Shown here: piece by piece, positions 7,454 to 14,754 of the stretch
Layout: the number at the start of each line of letters is the position of its first letter
Position numbering within the stretch: the first letter of the stretch is position 1
DNA from: Candidatus Methylomirabilota bacterium
GTDB taxonomy: Bacteria; Methylomirabilota; Methylomirabilia; Methylomirabilales; CSP1-5
NCBI GenBank assembly: GCA_027293415.1
Contig: JAPUFX010000129.1
Span: 1 to 37,333 of the forward strand
Direction: 5' to 3'
Length of the DNA stretch: 37,333 bases
The notes under the pieces: model-generated
The model's database searches: none
What the model saw: only the letters and a program-made list of their open reading frames with translations
What the model was told of the DNA's origin: nothing
Position numbers and translations under genes: made by a program

Positions 7454-8764
7454 ATGAATGTCCATCCAAATGCTTCCGAACTGACTCGCACCTTGGTTGA
7501 TGCCCGATCACGGACCCTCGCGCTGGTTACGGACCTGACCGATGAGCAGTTGATGGGCCCCCGTCTCCCGATTGTGAATCCTTTATTGTGGGAGATCGGG
7601 CACGTGGCGTGGTTCCAGGAAAAGTGGGTCTTGCGGCATCGCGGCAAAGCCCTACCGATTCGAGCGGATGCCGATGCGCTCTATGACTCCATCGCGATTC
7701 CGCACGACACCCGGTGGGATCTGCCCCTGCCATCGCGAGAGGAAACGTTAGCCTACATGCGAGAGGTCCTCAACCGACTGCTCGAGCGGCTCAGGACGAT
7801 TACCCTGGAAGCGGAGGAGGCCTACTTCTACCATCTGGGCCTTTTCCATGAGGACATGCATGATGAAGCATTTATCTACGCCCGGCAGACCCTGGCATAC
7901 CCGCGCCCCCGCTTCCCCGCGCTGACCCAAGAGGGTGCCCAGACCGGTGGTGGCCCGCTCGCAGGTGATGTGGAGATTCCCGGTGGGACCTTCCTCCTCG
8001 GGGCGACGCCGGATCTCCCCTTTGTGTTTGACAACGAGAAGTGGGCGCATCCCGTCGAGATTCAGCCCTTTCGCATCGCTCGGGCGCCGGTGACCAACGG
8101 CGAGTATGTGGCCTTCGTCGAAGACAAAGGATACCTCAGGCGGGAGTTCTGGAGTGAAAACGGGTGGCGTTGGCGAGAGAAACTCGGGGCCGAGCGTCCG
8201 GTCTATTGGCAGCGTGGTTCCGACGGCCGCGGGTACCGGCGAAGCTATGACGAGATTGTTTCCTTGGAAGAGCACCACGCTATTATTCACGTCAACTGGT
8301 ATGAGGCTGAGGCTTACTGCCAGTGGGCAGGGCGTCGTTTGCCGACCGAGGCCGAATGGGAAGTGGCAGCGAGCGGGGAGCCAACGGCTGACGGCCGTGG
8401 GATCACCCAGCACAAACGGAGATTTCCGTGGGGTGATGAGCCGACCTTCGCCGGCCGGGCCAACGTCGACGGCGGTGCGGGAGGGTGCATAGACGTGGGC
8501 GCCCTGGCCGAGGGCGATAGCCCCTTCGGTTGTCGGCAGATGATCGGTAATGTCTGGGAGTGGGTGAGCAACGATTTCGGCCCCTATCCCGGGTTTGTGG
8601 CCGACCCGTACAAGGAGTATTCGGAGCCGTGGTTTTGGACGCACAAGGTTCTGCGGGGCGGCAGTTGGATAACCCGCTCCCGCATGATCCGGAACACCTG
8701 GCGGACCTACTACACCCCGGACCGGCGGGACGTCATGGCAGGCTTTCGGACCTGTGCAAGATGA
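7454..8764 (+). CDS. egtB: Ergothioneine sulfoxide synthase EgtB (hercynine oxygenase, SenA-like alternative)
   Basis: A 436-residue two-domain protein. The N-terminal DinB-like four-helix domain carries the iron-binding His triad: His50 in WEIGHVAWF, then His132 and His136 in FHEDMHDEAF. The spacing is nearly the same as in mycobacterial EgtB. The C-terminal formylglycine-generating-enzyme-like domain shows GGTFLLGAT, VNWYEAEAYCQWAGRRLPTE, IGNVWEWVSNDFGPYPGF and VLRGGSW. EgtB joins a sulfur donor to hercynine by iron-dependent oxidation. ATG 7454 follows GGAGGG at four-base spacing. The selenoneine enzyme SenA and the ovothiol enzyme OvoA are relatives; the egtD neighbour and the absence of senB/senC-like genes nearby favour EgtB. 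No separate egtC, egtE or egtA is seen, so thiol donor and lyase must be elsewhere. Confidence 0.88.
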   Translation: MNVHPNASELTRTLVDARSRTLALVTDLTDEQLMGPRLPIVNPLLWEIGHVAWFQEKWVLRHRGKALPIRADADALYDSIAIPHDTRWDLPLPSREETLAYMREVLNRLLERLRTITLEAEEAYFYHLGLFHEDMHDEAFIYARQTLAYPRPRFPALTQEGAQTGGGPLAGDVEIPGGTFLLGATPDLPFVFDNEKWAHPVEIQPFRIARAPVTNGEYVAFVEDKGYLRREFWSENGWRWREKLGAERPVYWQRGSDGRGYRRSYDEIVSLEEHHAIIHVNWYEAEAYCQWAGRRLPTEAEWEVAASGEPTADGRGITQHKRRFPWGDEPTFAGRANVDGGAGGCIDVGALAEGDSPFGCRQMIGNVWEWVSNDFGPYPGFVADPYKEYSEPWFWTHKVLRGGSWITRSRMIRNTWRTYYTPDRRDVMAGFRTCAR

Positions 8765-8810
8765 GGTGGTTCGCAGCCGCGCGCGCGGGCAATAGCCTTT
8801 CGGTCATTGG

Positions 8811-9542
8811 ATGTCACAAATCACGCTCGAAAACATCAGTAAGTTTTACGGCGACCAGCAAGCCCTTCTGGATATTGAGCTTACCTTCACGGACGACGTG
8901 ACCACGGCGGTGGTCGGCCCGAGCGGCAGCGGGAAATCAACGCTGCTGCAAATGATCAACGGGCTGGTGAGGCCGAACCACGGCACCGTTGCCGTCTTCG
9001 GAAAGCCCATCGACTATCAATGTCTCCCCGAACTCCGCTTGCGACTCGGCTATGCGGTCCAAGGGACTGGCCTCTTTCCGCATCTCACGGTTGAAGCAAA
9101 TATTACCCTGCTCGCACGGCTAATCAAATGGGATGCAGAGCGCATCAAGGCGCGGACCGAGGAACTCATGGAGCTGGTCAATTTGCCGCTCTCCTATGTC
9201 CAGCGGTACCCCCATGAGCTGAGCGGTGGAGAGCAGCAGCGTGTCGGACTCTGTCGCGCCATGATATTGAATCCCCAGGTCTTTCTTCTCGATGAACCCT
9301 TCGGAGCGCTCGATCCCATTACCCGCAACGAAATCCAGCGGGAGTTTCTACATCTGCAGCGATCCGAAGCACGAACGATTATCCTCGTGACCCACGACCT
9401 TCGGGAGGCGCTGAAGCTGGCGCAGCGCCTCGTGATCCTGGACCAGGGACGCCTCGTGCAGCACGGGACATGCGTAGAAATATTGGAAAATCCGGCAAAC
9501 GAATTCATCCGCAGTTTTTTTCAGTCTCAACTAGAGACCTGA
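8811..9542 (+). CDS. ABC transporter ATPase, betaine/ergothioneine importer type (OpuCA/EgtV-like)
   Basis: A 243-residue ABC ATPase. Walker A is GPSGSGKST near residue 37, the Q-loop follows (YAVQGTGLFPHL), the signature is LSGGEQQRVGLCRA near 136, Walker B is VFLLDEPFGALDP near 157, and the switch His is in LVTHDLREAL. The sequence resembles OpuCA/YehX-type ATPases but lacks the C-terminal CBS pair seen in osmoregulated OpuA/OpuC subunits. EgtV-type ergothioneine importers also have short ATPases. Its last base overlaps the next gene's start (TGATG), so it is coupled to the permease. Position directly after egtB suggests transport of ergothioneine or a related betaine; this is inference. 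Confidence 0.87.
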   Translation: MSQITLENISKFYGDQQALLDIELTFTDDVTTAVVGPSGSGKSTLLQMINGLVRPNHGTVAVFGKPIDYQCLPELRLRLGYAVQGTGLFPHLTVEANITLLARLIKWDAERIKARTEELMELVNLPLSYVQRYPHELSGGEQQRVGLCRAMILNPQVFLLDEPFGALDPITRNEIQREFLHLQRSEARTIILVTHDLREALKLAQRLVILDQGRLVQHGTCVEILENPANEFIRSFFQSQLET

Positions 9543-11053
9543 TGCGTAGTGTCGACATGCGTGCCCTGATCATCCTGCCGATGACCTTGTTTTTCCTCGT
9601 TGGAGGGGCGAATGCTGCGGGGGTCCAAACCGTTGTGGTCGGATCCAAGCATTTCAATGAGGGGTATATCCTGGCCGAGATCATCGCCCAGCTGCTCGAG
9701 GACCGGGACTTCCGGGTTGAGCGAAAGTTCGGACTCGGCGGGACGCTCATTTGTTTTGAAGCGCTCAAAAATGGCAATATCGACATCTATCCGGAGTATT
9801 CCGGAACGCTGGCGGAAGCAATTCTGAAATTGCCTCGTCGGGTCTCCGATGCCGACCTACGAGGCATCCTGAAGCGGCGGTTTGAGATGGAACTGCTCGG
9901 CTCATTTGGGTTCAACAATAGTTATGCCATCGCGCTCAGCAGAAGCCTCGCTCAGCAACGCGGGTTGAAAAAGATCAGCGATCTGGCCAGATTCCCGGGT
10001 CTGCGCTTTGGATTTAGTTATGAGTTCCTCAACCGGCACGATGGCTGGCCCGGTCTGGCGCGGACGTACGATCTTGCTGTGCGACCCGTGGGGATCGAGC
10101 ACGGGTTTGCCTATCAGGCGATTCGGGAAAGCATGCTGGATGTGACGGATGTCTACATCACGGATGGAGACATCGAGAAATTCGATCTCTTCCTTCTCAA
10201 GGATGATAAGCAGTATTTTCCTCAATACCTAGCAGCACCACTGGTCAGGGCTGAACTGGATGGGAGGATCAAGCAGATCCTCGGCGAACTCGCCGGGACC
10301 ATCATGGATGATCAGATGCGGAAGCTCAATGCAATGGTTGTCCTCGAGGGGAGGAGCTTTGCAGCGGTGGCCCACGGATTTCTAAATGAAGCGGGGCTGC
10401 TCGTGTCCGGAAGACAGCGCGTCGAGGAGAGCAAATGGACCATCATGCTCTTCCGAACGCTCACCCATCTCAAGCTGACTCTCATCGCCCTCATCGCAGG
10501 GATGGTCGTGGCCATTCCCTTTGGCATCCTGGTGTACCGGGTTCGCGCGATCTCGCGGCCAGTGATGTACATCGCAGGATTGCTGCAGACGATACCCTCG
10601 ATCGCCTTGCTTGCATTCATGATCCCCCTCTTCGGCATCGGCGCGAAACCCGCCATCATGGCGCTCTTTCTCTATTCCCTGCTCCCTATCCTCAGGAACA
10701 CCGCCGCGGCGCTGTTTTCCATCGACCCCGTACTGAAAAAAGTTTCGGTGGGGATTGGGCTGACCGCACAGCAGCGCCTCCGATATGTCGAGTTGCCATT
10801 GGCTGCACCAACGATCTTGGCGGGTATCAGGACCGCGGCCGTCATTAACATCGGCACCGCCACGCTGGCTGCGTTTATCGGCGCCGGGGGGCTCGGCGAG
10901 CCGATCGTGACCGGGCTGGCCTTGAATGACACCTCCCTGATCCTGGAGGGCGCGATCCCGGCAGCCGTACTGGCGATCATGACCGAGTGGGCGTTCGAGG
11001 GGTTGGAAAAGCTGATGGTCCCCGCGCACCTGCTGCAAAAACCCGCCGAGTAA
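9542..11053 (+). CDS. Fused substrate-binding protein and permease of a betaine/ergothioneine-type ABC transporter
   Basis: A 503-residue membrane protein. Residues 1-26 are a signal peptide ending near GGANAAG. Residues about 27-290 form an OpuAC-type binding domain, with VVGSKHFNEGYILAEI and NIDIYPEYSGTLAEA as typical motifs. From about residue 300 comes an MetI-like permease domain with at least five membrane spans (ALIAGMVVAIPFGILVY, LLQTIPSIALLAFMIPLFGI, AAPTILAGIRTAAVINIGTA, the GAGGLGEPI coupling segment). Known EgtU proteins of Helicobacter and Streptococcus carry the permease first and the binding domain last; here the order is reversed. ATG 9542 overlaps the ATPase stop. Betaine-type import (carnitine, choline, glycine betaine) is the alternative to ergothioneine. 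Confidence 0.88.
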   Translation: MRSVDMRALIILPMTLFFLVGGANAAGVQTVVVGSKHFNEGYILAEIIAQLLEDRDFRVERKFGLGGTLICFEALKNGNIDIYPEYSGTLAEAILKLPRRVSDADLRGILKRRFEMELLGSFGFNNSYAIALSRSLAQQRGLKKISDLARFPGLRFGFSYEFLNRHDGWPGLARTYDLAVRPVGIEHGFAYQAIRESMLDVTDVYITDGDIEKFDLFLLKDDKQYFPQYLAAPLVRAELDGRIKQILGELAGTIMDDQMRKLNAMVVLEGRSFAAVAHGFLNEAGLLVSGRQRVEESKWTIMLFRTLTHLKLTLIALIAGMVVAIPFGILVYRVRAISRPVMYIAGLLQTIPSIALLAFMIPLFGIGAKPAIMALFLYSLLPILRNTAAALFSIDPVLKKVSVGIGLTAQQRLRYVELPLAAPTILAGIRTAAVINIGTATLAAFIGAGGLGEPIVTGLALNDTSLILEGAIPAAVLAIMTEWAFEGLEKLMVPAHLLQKPAE

Positions 11054-11096
11054 TACATCGTCTCAGTGTTTCTCTGTATGCTAGAATGTTCCCGCT

Positions 11097-11600
11097 ATGC
11101 GGTGGCTGGTGGATGGATATAACGTGATCCGCCGCGCGCCTGCACTCGCCGCGCGCGAGCAAGAAAGTCTGCAGGCCGGGCGCGAGGCGCTCTGCCGTCT
11201 GCTCGTCGCAGCCGCCCGCGCCTCGGGAGACCAATTCACCGTGGTATTCGACGGCACACGTGGGGGCGGGACTGCATTCAGCAGCGGCAGGGTGCGCCTG
11301 GTCTTCTCCAAAACTCCGGAGAGGGCCGATCACATGCTGGCGCGACTCGCAAGTGCAGGTACCGCTGTGGTCTCCAATGACCTGGAGGTACGTCGCAGTG
11401 CTACTCGCACAGGGGCCATCGTCGTGACCGCCGATGAGTTTCTCGCTCGACTCCTAGCACCTCCGAGCTCCGACAAGGAGGAAGAGGACGAGCCCCTTCC
11501 CCGCCTGAAGAAGGGCAATCCGCGCCGACCACCCAAGAAGGCCCGCGCCGCCGCCAGGGCATTGAGACGCCTCGACCGTTCCACGAGAAGGCTCCCGTAA
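11097..11600 (+). CDS. YacP-like NYN domain protein
   Basis: A 167-residue protein whose first 115 residues match the YacP/NYN nuclease-like fold. It opens WLVDGYNVIRR with the conserved acidic residue. VVFDGTRGG near residue 52 and ADHMLARLA followed by VVSNDLEVRRSA near 100 supply the remaining acidic positions. Bacterial YacP relatives are PIN-like RNases, some involved in rRNA or mRNA turnover. The C-terminal 45 residues are low-complexity: an acidic patch (DKEEEDE) then a strongly basic stretch rich in Lys, Arg and Pro, which may contact nucleic acid. The ATG is nine bases after a TAGAAT hexamer (11082-11087) with no obvious ribosome site, so a very short leader is possible. Confidence 0.75.
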   Translation: MRWLVDGYNVIRRAPALAAREQESLQAGREALCRLLVAAARASGDQFTVVFDGTRGGGTAFSSGRVRLVFSKTPERADHMLARLASAGTAVVSNDLEVRRSATRTGAIVVTADEFLARLLAPPSSDKEEEDEPLPRLKKGNPRRPPKKARAAARALRRLDRSTRRLP

Positions 11601-11819
11601 GCGACCCTTTTTCCCACCAGACCCAATCTGCCGACATCCCTTGAGGCGGATATCCAATCTCTAATCCGACTCTCCTAATGCTCCTGCTGGGGTCTTGGTT
11701 TGAGGCGCCCGCCCCCTCCGTGGCCCGTCCCTTGCAACATCAGATTACCGGGGCCGGCCGCCGATGCCCAACTGGGGCATTGCCGGAACGGGAGAACGGC
11801 TAACGTCGGAGGGAGAAAC

Positions 11820-12164
11820 GTGAACGGTTTACAGTCCGCTATCGTTATGATGCTTTTTCTTCTCCCGCTGGCTTCGGGGAAAGCCCTGGCCGAGCCACCC
11901 AGCGGTTTTCAGTTCATTCAGGAATGGGGAGTCTATGCCCGAGGGGATGACATCTTCTGGCACGGCGGGGTTCAGTGGAAGCTCAGCGACGGCACCTGGG
12001 TCAGGCTCGAGGGGGGGAACTGGATCCCCGATTCAAAGCCCCCGGTTGCCATTGTCCGCATCCCCAAGGATAAAGTCCACTGCCCCCCGGGCCTTGCAAA
12101 GAAGGGCTGCACTCCTCCGGGCCACCGGAAGAAGAGGGGCTACGGTCATCGCAAATGGAAGTAG
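11820..12164 (+). CDS. Small secreted basic protein, unknown function
   Basis: A 114-residue protein starting at GTG 11820, preceded by GGAGGGAG at good spacing. Residues 1-24 are a signal peptide (hydrophobic IVMMLFLLPL, probable cleavage after KALA). The mature part begins EPPSGFQFIQ, has a Trp-rich centre with repeated W-x-GG-type turns, and ends in a basic tail with two cysteines in HCPPGLAKKGCTPPGHRKK. That tail resembles the CPPGLAKK-type motif found in many small periplasmic proteins, some annotated RcnB-like; no function follows from it. The rest is not recognised. Confidence 0.7.
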   Translation: MNGLQSAIVMMLFLLPLASGKALAEPPSGFQFIQEWGVYARGDDIFWHGGVQWKLSDGTWVRLEGGNWIPDSKPPVAIVRIPKDKVHCPPGLAKKGCTPPGHRKKRGYGHRKWK

Positions 12165-12508
12165 CCGCTCCCGAAAAGTACTAAGTTCTAATTAGGTGTC
12201 AGGGCAAATTTCCATAAAGCCTATAATCCCAGTTTGGGCAGATATTCGCGTCTTTGGTAGTTCGGCGACCGTCAACGCCACTCTAATGACTGAACCTGGT
12301 CAAGGAATGTGGTCGGCCACGGCCGCCTACCTCTGGCCCGGGCCCACCGCCGTACGCCACTACGCCATAGGAAGGTCGAAAGATCCGCATTCCCTCATCC
12401 GTGGAAAAGGGAGAAAAGGGGTCGGGAGTCTTTAATTGAACCGAATTTGGGCCGTCTCCTTGCACACTCCACCGGCATCATCAAGGTAGAAAAAGCGAGC
12501 CAGGAGTG
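12165..12508. other. Intergenic region, possible degenerate repeat or gene remnant
   Basis: No gene I can support. A 79-codon open frame from GTG 12196 has no ribosome site and no recognisable family. It may be a remnant. Two G-rich motifs (AGGTGTCAGGGCAAATTT near 12193 and AAAAGGGGTCGGGAGTC near 12415) recall sequences often found next to REP-associated elements in other genomes; this is a recollection, not a search result. Confidence 0.35.
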
Positions 12509-13216
12509 CTAGCGAGAAGGCGGAAAGGACCAGGAGGAATCCGGCGAGGGAGAAGGCTCCCCGACAAGCCGATCGACGACACTGCCGATCAGGGCAGCCT
12601 TTAAGGGGTCAACTGCAAGGAACTCCACCCCCATCCCGTGGATGGCACCAGGCCAATTCTTCTCCCCACGTATCCACACCACTTGTGCAGGGATCGAGAG
12701 TGTGTGGGAAGACTCTTGCAGCTTGAAGCGGAGCAAGATCTCAGTCCCCGGTCGGGGCGGGTGGTTGATTGCGATGAACATCCCGTCCTTGCTCAGGTTC
12801 AGGCAAGTGCCATGCCCGGCCTTCCCCGCCTGGGTGAACTCGACGTCGAACTGGACCGGAACCCGGGAATGGGATTGTGGTGTAGCGTGATGCACCCATT
12901 GGCGTATCAGGTCCGGGTCGACGAGAAAGTCGAAGCCCACGCCATGGGGGATGCTGGTTCCCAGACCGGTTGGCGTTGGTTTGTCAAGCCAGATGACAAG
13001 TGCGCGCAGTGGTTCATCTTCACACACCTGGACCACTACCGGGGTTTTGAGGGGGATGGTCTCGGGCAGCAGGAGTCCCAGTCCACCGGGACTGATGGAG
13101 TTGGTCTTGCCAGTGATGACCTTCGCCAGGGACGTTGCCTGGCTTAGAGAAGTACACTGAACGGGTAGATAGGCCACAAGGCGTGGGTAACCACGGACAT
13201 TAGTGTAGGAAGACAC
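12509..13216 (-). CDS. Tandem PilZ-domain protein
   Basis: A 235-residue soluble protein with two PilZ domains. The first has a YPRLVAYLPVQ start and NSISPGGLGLLLPE near residue 40. The second starts SRVPVQFDVEF near 117 and has LNLSKDGMFIAI near 140. PilZ domains bind cyclic di-GMP through an RxxxR motif and a (D/N)xSxxG motif. Here the second motif is NxSxxG in the first domain and LNLSKDG in the second, while the arginine motifs are incomplete, so binding is uncertain. The start is GTG 13216 with AGAGGAAATTC upstream. It lies 13 bases after a second PilZ gene on the same strand, so the two form an operon. The last 15 residues are Ser/Pro-rich. Confidence 0.8.
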   Translation of the reverse strand: MSSYTNVRGYPRLVAYLPVQCTSLSQATSLAKVITGKTNSISPGGLGLLLPETIPLKTPVVVQVCEDEPLRALVIWLDKPTPTGLGTSIPHGVGFDFLVDPDLIRQWVHHATPQSHSRVPVQFDVEFTQAGKAGHGTCLNLSKDGMFIAINHPPRPGTEILLRFKLQESSHTLSIPAQVVWIRGEKNWPGAIHGMGVEFLAVDPLKAALIGSVVDRLVGEPSPSPDSSWSFPPSR

Positions 13217-13229
13217 GAATTTCCTCTAG

Positions 13230-13571
13230 CTACGAGCGTGCCAGCCGTTGTTGGGCCGACTGCCGCGCGTAGTATCTCCAGATCTCGTCTCGTTGCTGGA
13301 GGCCAAAGTAGGCGAACTCCACTCCGGCCCTTCCTTGACTCGTCCATCTGACTTTGCCGACGGTATTGATCTGGCGCTTGCTGAGCGGGAGGTGAAAGCT
13401 GAGGAACAGTTCGGCCCCAAGCGGGACCGTCTCGTGCGTGGTGAGGAGCGCCCCCAAGGTCCCGAGCTTGGTGATCCGTCCGTTTCGGGGGTGGGTGCCT
13501 GGGATTTGGTACTCCATGGGGAGGTCACAGGAAATACGGGGCGAGCGTCGTGTGTCATTCGAATCTCTCAT
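13230..13571 (-). CDS. Single PilZ-domain protein
   Basis: A 113-residue protein that is essentially one PilZ domain. It opens with RRSPRISCDLPMEYQI (arginine-rich motif), followed by KLGTLGALLTT near residue 34 in place of the usual (D/N)xSxxG, and ends with GRAGVEFAYFG, the GV-F strand typical of PilZ. The altered second motif makes cyclic di-GMP binding doubtful. ATG 13571 follows GGAGGTAGCTCC. The downstream gene encodes a tandem PilZ protein, so they are probably co-expressed and may act together in surface or motility regulation, but no such genes are in the window. Confidence 0.75.
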   Translation of the reverse strand: MRDSNDTRRSPRISCDLPMEYQIPGTHPRNGRITKLGTLGALLTTHETVPLGAELFLSFHLPLSKRQINTVGKVRWTSQGRAGVEFAYFGLQQRDEIWRYYARQSAQQRLARS

Positions 13572-14021
13572 GGAGCTACCTCCCGTCAGTCAATGCTCAG
13601 AGGGAAAATCTGGATCTCCCTTTTGTCCCGTAGTAGCAACATCGATGCCATGTCAGTCGGGGAGCGAATGACAGGCAAAGGTTGTAGGAACCAGCTAGGC
13701 CCAGTGTGAAGCGCAGTGGAGTTTTGCGCCATTATGTACATCTATGTAACGTAACTAAGACAATTTGTCGGTGGAATTGTGAGTCCATCTTAGGGAAGAC
13801 GGCCCCCCCGTGAAAACGGGAACGTCATCTGGAGCGTACCGTGAGGGAAAGGAGATGCGTTGTCTCCCCTCCTTCACCCGGATGTGGGAGCCTTCAGGCG
13901 GCTGGCAAGGGGTTCTAGGATATCGGCGGGAGGGTGTCGTCGACCTCGAAGCCGTGGGCCTCGATCATGCGGTGGGTGTCAGCGGCGGTTTGGCCGGGAG
14001 TGGTGGGGGAAGGGATGTGAG
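13572..14021. other. Intergenic region upstream of the PilZ pair, with duplicated bioB end
   Basis: No independent gene. The left part is the 5' region of the PilZ operon. A short GAAA-tetraloop hairpin (CCCGTGAAAACGGG, about 13808-13821) is present. The right part contains the 81-bp copy of the bioB 3' end (13924-14004), which still reads as the last 27 residues of BioB and ends in its own TAG. Confidence 0.6.
13924..14004 (-). repeat. Distal copy of 81-bp direct repeat (bioB 3' end)
   Basis: Identical base for base to 14764-14844, exactly 840 bases away and in the same orientation. It encodes the final BioB residues (PGQTAADTHRMIEAHGFEVD and on). It has no BioB body in front of it and lies just after vapC. 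Together the two copies bracket the vapBC module. Confidence 0.95.
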
Positions 14022-14429
14022 TTAAAGTTTGACCTCGTTTAGGAACTCCCCGACGGTGAGAATCTTGATGCCACGGTACGAACCGAGCTCCAAGAGGTCC
14101 CGGTCCCCCGTCACGAGATACTTTGCCCGGCCGGCAACGGCACACTCCAGAAACTTGTTATCCTCAGGGTCACGCCGGACCACAGTGAGGTGCTTCTTGA
14201 CCTGGACCGTCTCCACGAAAGGGAGCAACTGCTCTTCAACCACCCCTTTGATTCCTTGGTCGCTCAACCGGAACTTTGGATACGCGAGAGTGCGGAGATA
14301 TTCCTGAAGGATTGATTTTGAGAGCAGCACGGTGATGCGTCGGGATTGCCACAGGGGGGCCAGGCGGGAGGCCGTGCCAGAAAAGAGCAGGGCCGAGATG
14401 AGGGTGTTCGTATCCAGGACGACGCGCAT
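14022..14429 (-). CDS. vapC: PIN-domain toxin of a VapBC-type pair (COG1569-like)
   Basis: A 135-residue PIN-domain ribonuclease. The acidic catalytic residues are seen in VVLDTNTLISALLF (Asp6), the Glu in SILQEYLRTL near residue 43, DPEDNKFLECA near 87, and TGDRDLLELG near 108. It is expected to cut RNA and be neutralised by the adjacent antitoxin. ATG 14429 overlaps the antitoxin stop by one base (TGATG), so the two are translationally coupled. The whole module is bracketed by duplicated bioB ends. Confidence 0.88.
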   Translation of the reverse strand: MRVVLDTNTLISALLFSGTASRLAPLWQSRRITVLLSKSILQEYLRTLAYPKFRLSDQGIKGVVEEQLLPFVETVQVKKHLTVVRRDPEDNKFLECAVAGRAKYLVTGDRDLLELGSYRGIKILTVGEFLNEVKL

Positions 14430-14668
14430 CAGCCCCGACGGCTTCTGGCCCAGCGGATCGCGTCCTCGACATCCCTCTCGGTTAACCCCAGGGCTTTGAT
14501 TTTGGCCCGTACTGCCTTCAGCCGCTCGTCTGGAGCGGTTACCATTACCGGCTTTAGGACCACCGCACCATCCCTGAGCGAGACCTCGAAATACTCGACG
14601 TCAGGGAGTTGCTGGACGATGGCCTTCGGAAGCGTGATCTGGTTCTTGGATGTCTTTTTTGCCAGCAT
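14429..14668 (-). CDS. vapB: AbrB/MazE-type antitoxin of the PIN toxin
   Basis: A 79-residue protein with an N-terminal swapped-hairpin AbrB-like DNA-binding domain (KTSKNQITLPKAIVQQLP, residues about 5-22). A charged helical C-terminus follows, ending DVEDAIRWARSRRG, which would wrap the toxin. ATG 14668 has a good ribosome site (TAGGAGGAACAGG). An 8-bp inverted repeat overlaps its promoter, consistent with autoregulation. Confidence 0.87.
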   Translation of the reverse strand: MLAKKTSKNQITLPKAIVQQLPDVEYFEVSLRDGAVVLKPVMVTAPDERLKAVRAKIKALGLTERDVEDAIRWARSRRG

Positions 14669-14684
14669 TACCTGTTCCTCCTAG

Positions 14685-14717
14685 AGTAAGGATACAAGGA
14701 TTCCTTACTTCTGTCAA
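14685..14717 (-). promoter_or_regulatory. vapBC promoter with palindromic operator
   Basis: On the minus strand TTGACA (14717-14712) is 17 bases from TATCCT (14694-14689), followed by the ribosome site of vapB. A perfect inverted repeat AGTAAGGA (14685-14692) / TCCTTACT (14702-14709) covers the -10 element and part of the spacer, which is well placed for repression by the antitoxin or the complex. Confidence 0.65.
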
Positions 14718-14754
14718 GAAGGAAAGTGAGGAGCAGAGGCAGGGATCTCCTAGG

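Noticed and set aside
6258-8764. Whole-genome recoding of TGA as Trp to explain the in-frame TGA
   Set aside because: Many genes in the window end properly at TGA, several in TGATG or GTGA overlaps, so TGA is a normal stop here.
12196-12435. 79-codon open frame after the small secreted protein
   Set aside because: No ribosome site and no recognisable fold or family. Kept only as a possible remnant in the intergenic entry.
13800-13880. Cyclic di-GMP riboswitch upstream of the PilZ genes
   Set aside because: A GAAA-loop hairpin is present, but the conserved core of GEMM-type riboswitches is not, and it is on the opposite strand to the PilZ operon.
13810-14025. 71-codon + strand frame beside vapC
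   Set aside because: It is the antisense reading of the duplicated bioB end, and the same antisense appears over bioB itself.
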